Below are positions 33,698 to 38,019 of a stretch of DNA of 38,019 nt, one piece after another. Every line of letters begins with the position of its first letter. Position 1 is the first letter of the stretch. Source of the stretch: Sphingobacteriales bacterium (GTDB lineage: Bacteria > Bacteroidota > Bacteroidia > Sphingobacteriales > Sphingobacteriaceae). The notes under the pieces were generated by a model. That model worked only from the letters and a program-made list of their open reading frames with translations. It had not been told where the DNA came from and did not search any database. The stretch lies in NCBI GenBank assembly GCA_015655115.1, contig JAATFQ010000157.1, positions 1-38,019 on the forward strand. Direction: 5' to 3'. The position numbers and the translations under genes were made by a program.

Positions 33698-35482
33698 TTA
33701 ATGTGCTGATGTAATGATCTGTGTAACGGGATTTGCAATTACCTGCAAACCATCGTTAATCAGTTTTTTATGTGCTGGTTCATTCGATGCTTTCATTTCC
33801 AGGTAAATCCTGATTTCTTTTTCAAGAATGGCATCATGACGGGTATGTATCAATATTTCGAGGATTTCCATGGCACACAGCCAATCATGGCGGTAGCTGG
33901 TTTTTAAACTTTCAAACAGCGGTTCCAGGGCCTCCTCCCCATGTCCCTCTTCTCTGATCTGGCGTACAGCCCTGTAAATCTGGTGTAGCTTTTCAGTGGG
34001 CTCATCATAGCTGACGCTGGCGGTTTGTTTTTTGCTGACTGGAATAATTTCCTCATACGCTTCTTTATCTGCCGCGCCGTTAAATACAGAAACTATTTTC
34101 TCGCCAACAGCCATATCGTAAGTGCCCCATTCTGGCTGGAACAACAGATTTCCATTGTTTTCTTTGACAGTACAGTTTTCGAAAACAATAAGCAGCAGCT
34201 TATTGGCATAGTAAATAATATCCTTCACCAGTCCTGTCACTGAAATACCGCTTTCAAATACCAGCTCGGGCGACAGTCCTTTTGCTATGCCATGGCTGCG
34301 CAATTGTGCCGGCGAGAAATTCTCCAGTGCTGATTCAATGCCGTGTAATTTGCCTACTGGTGATGAAAAGCCATCTTTATGGTAAAATTTGCCATGTCCT
34401 TCCAGTTGTTTGTTTTCGATAGCTAAGGCAGAAGGGCCCGAAGTTTTGATAAACGTGAGGTTATCGTCTTCATCGATGCCTACATCGCTAAATACACCCG
34501 TAACCTGCAGTCCGGAGCTGTATACCGCTGTAGCGGGATTTTTAGATTCCAGCGCTTTCATAATGCTTTCAGTACCACCTTTTCGAAAAGCCATTGTATC
34601 TGCAAATTGTTCCAGTACATCTATCAGGTTCTGGAAAGTTTCGGTTACAAAAAGCTGCGGTTGTGTTTTGGTAATATCATAAGCATAATTGATCGTATCA
34701 ATTGTATATGGAAGCTTTTTAACGCTCTCCATCATACAACTGGCACTTTCCCCGATAGAAGAAAGTAGTCCTGCGCCGTATATTTTCGGGTTATCCAGTT
34801 TGCCTATCAGTCCATACTCAACGGTCCACCAGTGCAGCCTGCTCAGCAGTGCCATTTCCGAAGGTTCGCCAAGGTTATCTGCTACATTTTTAAGGTGTTG
34901 CTCTGCCTTTATAATATCATATTCGGGAACATCTGCTGCTTCTTTTAAGATAGACAGCTCACGGATTGCCTCATAGAGTTCAAAATCTTTAGCAGAGAAC
35001 ATGGCTTTAGCACCAATAGAGCCAATATAGCTCAGATAACTATTGTAGTCAGTATCTGCGATGATAGGGGCATGGCCGGCAGACTCATGGATAATATCTG
35101 GTGCCGGCGTATATTCAATATGATTGATCTGGCGTATATCAGCGGCAATAACCAACACCCTGTACGCCTGGTATTCCATGAAAGCTGCAGGTGGGATAAA
35201 GCCATCTACTGTAACTGCACCCCAGCCTAACTGACCAAGGTTATCATTCATCGTTTGCAGGTCGGGAATATATTCTATGCTCAAACCCGCGCGCTGCAGT
35301 CCTTTGATATACGGGTAATACGCCACATCTTTCAGGTAGCTATAGTTCTGGCGCATTACATAGCGCCATACAGCCTGGTCTATAGGCGTATATTTGGCGT
35401 AGTTCTGATCTACAATGAATTGTCGTAAATGTTTAGGCAGTTTTGCTACCTGTGGATTGTTGAAATCATTAAAATCACTCAT
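33698..35482 (-). CDS. Aromatic amino acid hydroxylase (phenylalanine 4-monooxygenase), long form
   Basis: The enzyme hydroxylates Phe to Tyr with tetrahydropterin, Fe(II) and O2, feeding the tyrosine pathway. The first 300 residues of 594 hold the catalytic core. The iron ligands are His132 and His137 in PDIIHESAGHAPI, and Glu222 in HWWTVEYGLIG. GAGLLSSIGES (about 236-246) is the family signature. The bacterial short form is about 260-300 residues; here another 290 follow. The added part (about 305-594) includes beta-rich repeats such as LQVTGVFSDVGIDEDDNLTFIKTSG and ISVTGLVKDIIYY, and a helical end. Its function is unknown. The long form occurs in some other bacteria. The ATG at 35482 follows CCAAATATAAAATGTA. 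It is operonic with the SDR. Confidence 0.92.
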   Translation of the reverse strand: MSDFNDFNNPQVAKLPKHLRQFIVDQNYAKYTPIDQAVWRYVMRQNYSYLKDVAYYPYIKGLQRAGLSIEYIPDLQTMNDNLGQLGWGAVTVDGFIPPAAFMEYQAYRVLVIAADIRQINHIEYTPAPDIIHESAGHAPIIADTDYNSYLSYIGSIGAKAMFSAKDFELYEAIRELSILKEAADVPEYDIIKAEQHLKNVADNLGEPSEMALLSRLHWWTVEYGLIGKLDNPKIYGAGLLSSIGESASCMMESVKKLPYTIDTINYAYDITKTQPQLFVTETFQNLIDVLEQFADTMAFRKGGTESIMKALESKNPATAVYSSGLQVTGVFSDVGIDEDDNLTFIKTSGPSALAIENKQLEGHGKFYHKDGFSSPVGKLHGIESALENFSPAQLRSHGIAKGLSPELVFESGISVTGLVKDIIYYANKLLLIVFENCTVKENNGNLLFQPEWGTYDMAVGEKIVSVFNGAADKEAYEEIIPVSKKQTASVSYDEPTEKLHQIYRAVRQIREEGHGEEALEPLFESLKTSYRHDWLCAMEILEILIHTRHDAILEKEIRIYLEMKASNEPAHKKLINDGLQVIANPVTQIITSAH

Positions 35483-35504
35483 TACATTTTATATTTGGGA
35501 TCTG

Positions 35505-35536
35505 CTAATATAAGCCGATCCATAGTATTTAACAAA
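35505..35536 (-). promoter_or_regulatory. Promoter of the phenylalanine hydroxylase/SDR operon
   Basis: Reading the minus strand, TTTG (35533-35536), 20 bp and TATATTAG (35505-35512, 7 of 8 to TAnnTTTG) give good spacing. The start would be near 35498, so the mRNA would begin almost exactly with the CCAAATATAAAATG leader. Confidence 0.5.
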
Positions 35537-35565
35537 GGGCAGCTGTTGCTTTTACCTGGCGATGA

Positions 35566-36045
35566 TCATTTATTGATCTTAAATGAAAAATGTTTCTGAC
35601 TGAAGTAGCTGAACACAGCAAGGATTGCGGTACATATAAATTTGGCGATAGTAGGATAAAAATGAAAGGTTTCCACCATGAGCTTCAGCATGGCAAAATT
35701 GAGTAGTACATTAGTCATCACTACAGTACCATAGCGGAACAACTGTATCCTTCCTTTGAGTTCAGATTTGGTAAATACCAGGTACTTATTGAGGCCGAAT
35801 CCTATAATAAAAGTGATTACCGATTCAATGATCAGCGCCGCAACGGGGGCAGTGATCATCCATGGGTGGAAAGGCAGGATAACGTCTTTCTGATGCAGGA
35901 TAAAGTTATAGACGATATAATAGACAACAATACCACTCGCGGCGGTAGTGCCGCCAGATGCTATATACCGGAATGTGTGAATAGAAAACCAACGGGAAAA
36001 AGGAGGATAGAAGAAGTCTATAAGTTTAAGGAGTGCTTTTCGCAT
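35566..36045 (-). CDS. GtrA-family membrane protein
   Basis: This small protein of about 159 residues has four membrane segments typical of GtrA/flippase-like proteins. TFRYIASGGTTAASGIVVYYIVYN starts segment 1; AAPVAALIIESVITFIIGFGLNKYLVF contains segment 2 and the family's NK/F signature; RYGTVVMTNVLLNFAMLKLMV and FICTAILAVFSYFSQKHFSF follow. GtrA proteins are thought to move lipid-linked sugars or assist cell-surface glycosylation. The frame extends to a TTG at 36081, adding 12 residues, but the ATG at 36045 (MRKALLKLIDFFYPPFS) is the better start. The gene lies 83 bp before the hydroxylase. Confidence 0.88.
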   Translation of the reverse strand: MRKALLKLIDFFYPPFSRWFSIHTFRYIASGGTTAASGIVVYYIVYNFILHQKDVILPFHPWMITAPVAALIIESVITFIIGFGLNKYLVFTKSELKGRIQLFRYGTVVMTNVLLNFAMLKLMVETFHFYPTIAKFICTAILAVFSYFSQKHFSFKINK

Positions 36046-36139
36046 GCTAAAATTAATTCCAATAATTGGGCAATTTAACAATTGCTGACGGTTTATTAAA
36101 AATATGTCGGTTTTAAACTTTTAAAAATTACGCCAGTTT

Positions 36140-36835
36140 TTACTGTGCAGCAGGTGCCGAAACAAAGTCAATCGCTGCACAATACTTATATCCCGGATGC
36201 TGCCTGATGTTTACCCCTACAAGGCTCAGGTTGTAGCGTGTGCCCAGAATAGTTTTTCTATGCCCCAGGTCGGGCACATTTTTGTCGAGCAGCAGCATAC
36301 ATACATTTGCCAGTCCCTTAGAGAAGCCGAATGCCAGGTTCTCGCCCATGGCCCGTCCGGCATAGTACTTCGAAATCCTGTCTACCGGCGTTCTGCCATC
36401 ACTGGAATTATGCCCGGCAAGGTTATTCTTGCTCATATCTTTCGCATGCTGCTGAGCTATCCAGGTAAGGGTTTCATCCGGACTAAATAAAGGCAGTCCT
36501 TTAATCTCCGCCAGATCTTCCTGCAGTCCGCGGTAATACTTGTCTTTTCTGTTTACTTTGAGGTCGTTATAATTGTTATAACGCTGCATATCTATATTAT
36601 AAGCATTGACAAAATCCTGGAAAAAGGTGTTGAAGAACTTCGTGCCATCTGTGCGGGCAAGGTTCATATAAAACACAATCTTCTTTTCTTCATCATTCAG
36701 GTAAGGCGTATTCTTAGCTGTATTTGCATTTTCAAGCTCCTGTTCTGTCCAGGTATAGCGGGAACCTGCAGACTGGCTTTTGGCTGCTGTACTAAAAAAG
36801 AGGAATACCAGAAATGTGATAGGGATAAATTTCAT
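36140..36835 (-). CDS. CAP-domain (SCP/PR1) secreted protein
   Basis: The 231-residue protein has a signal peptide (MKFIPITFLVFLFFSTAAKS, cleavage near residue 20) and a CAP domain. Signature parts are NLARTDGTKFFN (about 58-69), LTWIAQQHAKDMSKNNLAGHNSSDGRTPVDRI (a His/Glu-type pocket, about 122-153), GENLAFGF (about 162-169) and a late LGHRKTILGTRYNLSLVGVN. CAP proteins are extracellular or surface proteins of varied, often unclear function. It is on the minus strand 94 bp before the GtrA ATG, with a 232-bp gap upstream that holds a terminator for glyS. Confidence 0.88.
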   Translation of the reverse strand: MKFIPITFLVFLFFSTAAKSQSAGSRYTWTEQELENANTAKNTPYLNDEEKKIVFYMNLARTDGTKFFNTFFQDFVNAYNIDMQRYNNYNDLKVNRKDKYYRGLQEDLAEIKGLPLFSPDETLTWIAQQHAKDMSKNNLAGHNSSDGRTPVDRISKYYAGRAMGENLAFGFSKGLANVCMLLLDKNVPDLGHRKTILGTRYNLSLVGVNIRQHPGYKYCAAIDFVSAPAAQ

Positions 36836-36922
36836 GAAACGGTTGACCTAAGGTAATATGTATGTAGAAGACATATATTATGCCAAAAGGTTTAAAAATA
36901 CAGCAAAGCCTAAACAAAGAAA

Positions 36923-36947
36923 ACCTGCCAGCGTTCAGCTAGCAGGT
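36923..36947. terminator. Terminator downstream of glyS
   Basis: ACCTGCCAGC (36923-36932) pairs with GCTAGCAGGT (36938-36947), with one wobble and a 5-nt loop. On the minus strand it is followed by TTTCTTTG, fitting termination of glyS about 120 bp after its stop. The plus side also has CTCTTTTT. Confidence 0.7.
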
Positions 36948-37067
36948 CTCTTTTTATCAAATCAACAGTATGCTTAAACATGAAGCGGGACATACTGTGT
37001 GAATCATGAGTTTAAACAGTAATCAGGACATCACATCGGGTATTACGATACAGCGATCTGATCAATA

Positions 37068-38019
37068 CTATCTCAGTAAATTTTTCCAGCTTACTTTACT
37101 TGCAATCAAAGATTCCAGTTCTTTAATCTCGATGCGTTGCTGCTCCATACTGTCGCGGTGGCGGATCGTAACCGTATCATCCTCCAGTGTCTGGTGGTCA
37201 ATCGTAATACAGAAAGGAGTACCAATAGCATCCTGACGGCGGTAGCGCTTGCCGATAGAATCTTTCTCTTCAAATGCCACATTGTAATCCAGTTTCAGCG
37301 CATCCATGATTTCTCTTGCTTTTTCCGGCAGTCCATCTTTTTTTGTCAGCGGTAAGATAGCAGCCTTTACAGGTGCCAGGCAGGGGTGTAAATGCAGTAC
37401 TACACGACTGTCCTGTTTATCGCCTTCACTCAGGTCCTGCTGTTCAAAAGCATTGATCATGGTAAGCAGGAACATACGGTCTAAGCCTATGGATGTTTCA
37501 ATCACATAAGGAATATAATTTCCGAAAGGTTTACCTTCTTCGTTCAGGTCATTATCAAAATATTGCATTTTCTTACCAGAGAATTCCTGGTGCTGCGTTA
37601 AGTCGAAATCCGTGCGGCTATGTATACCTTCAACCTCTTTAAATCCGAAAGGGAATTCAAACTCGATATCCACTGCAGCATTGGCATAATGAGCCAGCTT
37701 AGCATGGTCATGGTAGCGGTATTTAGCGGGGTCGGTACCCAGGGCAGTATGCCATTTCAGACGTGCTTCTTTCCAGTAGGCATACCATTTCATCTCTTCG
37801 CCGGGGCGCACAAAGAATTGCATTTCCATCTGTTCAAATTCGCGCATACGCATAATAAACTGGCGGGCAATCACTTCATTTCTGAAGGCCTTACCGATTT
37901 GTGCAATACCGAATGGGATTTTCATTCTTCCCGATTTCTGCACATTCAGGAAATTTACAAAAATGCCCTGTGCTGTTTCCGGGCGGAGGTATACTTCCTC
38001 GGCACCTTCGGCCATAGCA
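37068..38019 (-). CDS. glyS: Glycyl-tRNA synthetase, class II single-chain (C-terminal part, cut by window edge)
   Basis: The enzyme charges tRNA-Gly. The visible part, about 317 residues, starts inside the catalytic domain. EVYLRPETAQGIFVNF, IPFGIAQIGKAFRNE and MRMREFEQMEMQFF form class II motif 2 and the eukaryote/archaea-like GlyRS core. YIPYVIETSIGLDRMFLLTM holds motif 3 (GLDR). The last 110 residues (LHPCLAPVKAAILPL to ESLIASKVSWKNLLR) are the anticodon-binding domain. It is the alpha2-type enzyme, not the GlyQ/GlyS tetramer. The N-terminal part, with motif 1, lies beyond position 38019. The stop is at 37068. Confidence 0.95.
   Translation of the reverse strand, partial: AMAEGAEEVYLRPETAQGIFVNFLNVQKSGRMKIPFGIAQIGKAFRNEVIARQFIMRMREFEQMEMQFFVRPGEEMKWYAYWKEARLKWHTALGTDPAKYRYHDHAKLAHYANAAVDIEFEFPFGFKEVEGIHSRTDFDLTQHQEFSGKKMQYFDNDLNEEGKPFGNYIPYVIETSIGLDRMFLLTMINAFEQQDLSEGDKQDSRVVLHLHPCLAPVKAAILPLTKKDGLPEKAREIMDALKLDYNVAFEEKDSIGKRYRRQDAIGTPFCITIDHQTLEDDTVTIRHRDSMEQQRIEIKELESLIASKVSWKNLLR

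Noticed and set aside
33697..33738. 14-residue N-terminal extension of the SDR
   Set aside because: It overlaps the hydroxylase coding region, precedes the first Rossmann strand and adds no conserved residues; the ATG at 33696 is the likely start.

Overview
The window looks like chromosome of a Bacteroidota member close to Pedobacter/Sphingobacteriaceae. Four things support this. Several genes carry the TAnnTTTG -7 element of Bacteroidota promoters. Start codons lack Shine-Dalgarno sequences and follow A-rich leaders. Proteins such as a PorT-type beta-barrel, a 7TM sensor kinase and a long aromatic amino acid hydroxylase have the form usual in that phylum. A complete phenylalanine/tyrosine degradation block is also present. 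No rRNA, tRNA, CRISPR array, insertion sequence or phage gene was seen.

Layout. 1-394: the 5' end of ligA (minus strand). 549-2600: an AcpH-like protein and tyrS. 2703-6505 (minus): a tight three-gene set with a secreted Ntn-type penicillin acylase homologue, a small membrane protein and a LuxE-like acyl-activating protein. 6940-8765: an NmrA-like reductase with an AraC regulator, apparently AT-richer than its surroundings. 8960-18197: a carbohydrate block. GH31 alpha-glucosidase and glgB run rightward and converge on the operon pfkA / BadF-like protein / gapA. A divergent Nudix-type regulator and a second BadF-like kinase follow. 18198-18821: a 624-bp gap with a long palindrome and a possible small ORF. 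18822-21958: threonine aldolase, biotin carboxylase and riboflavin synthase in one tight run. 22036-27534: a TPR lipoprotein-like or secreted protein, a 99-residue coiled-coil protein, a 7TM histidine kinase split by a one-base frameshift at an A7 run, an outer-membrane beta-barrel, a small protein and a YihY/BrkB membrane protein. 27750-35482: the aromatic amino acid block with HPPD, homogentisate dioxygenase, fumarylacetoacetase, a flavin reductase-like protein, NlpC/P60 peptidase, SDR and phenylalanine hydroxylase. 35566-38019: GtrA, a CAP-domain protein and the 3' part of glyS.

How the genes work together. The carbohydrate block joins glucan branching and trimming to glycolysis. A 17-bp perfect palindrome between pfkA and the Nudix regulator is a natural candidate operator. 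The aromatic block takes Phe to Tyr, then 4-hydroxyphenylpyruvate to homogentisate to fumarate and acetoacetate. The aminotransferase and maleylacetoacetate isomerase are not in the window. Four genes of this block, the threonine aldolase and one tiny unannotated ORF share an ACCAAATA-type sequence just before the start codon.

The observations most worth checking are the slippery A_AAA_AAA site that splits the histidine kinase, the pseudokinase-like BadF protein inside the glycolytic operon, the shared leader motif, the pfkA/Nudix palindrome, and the acylase-LuxE gene set. All function calls rest on reading motifs by eye; no database search was run.
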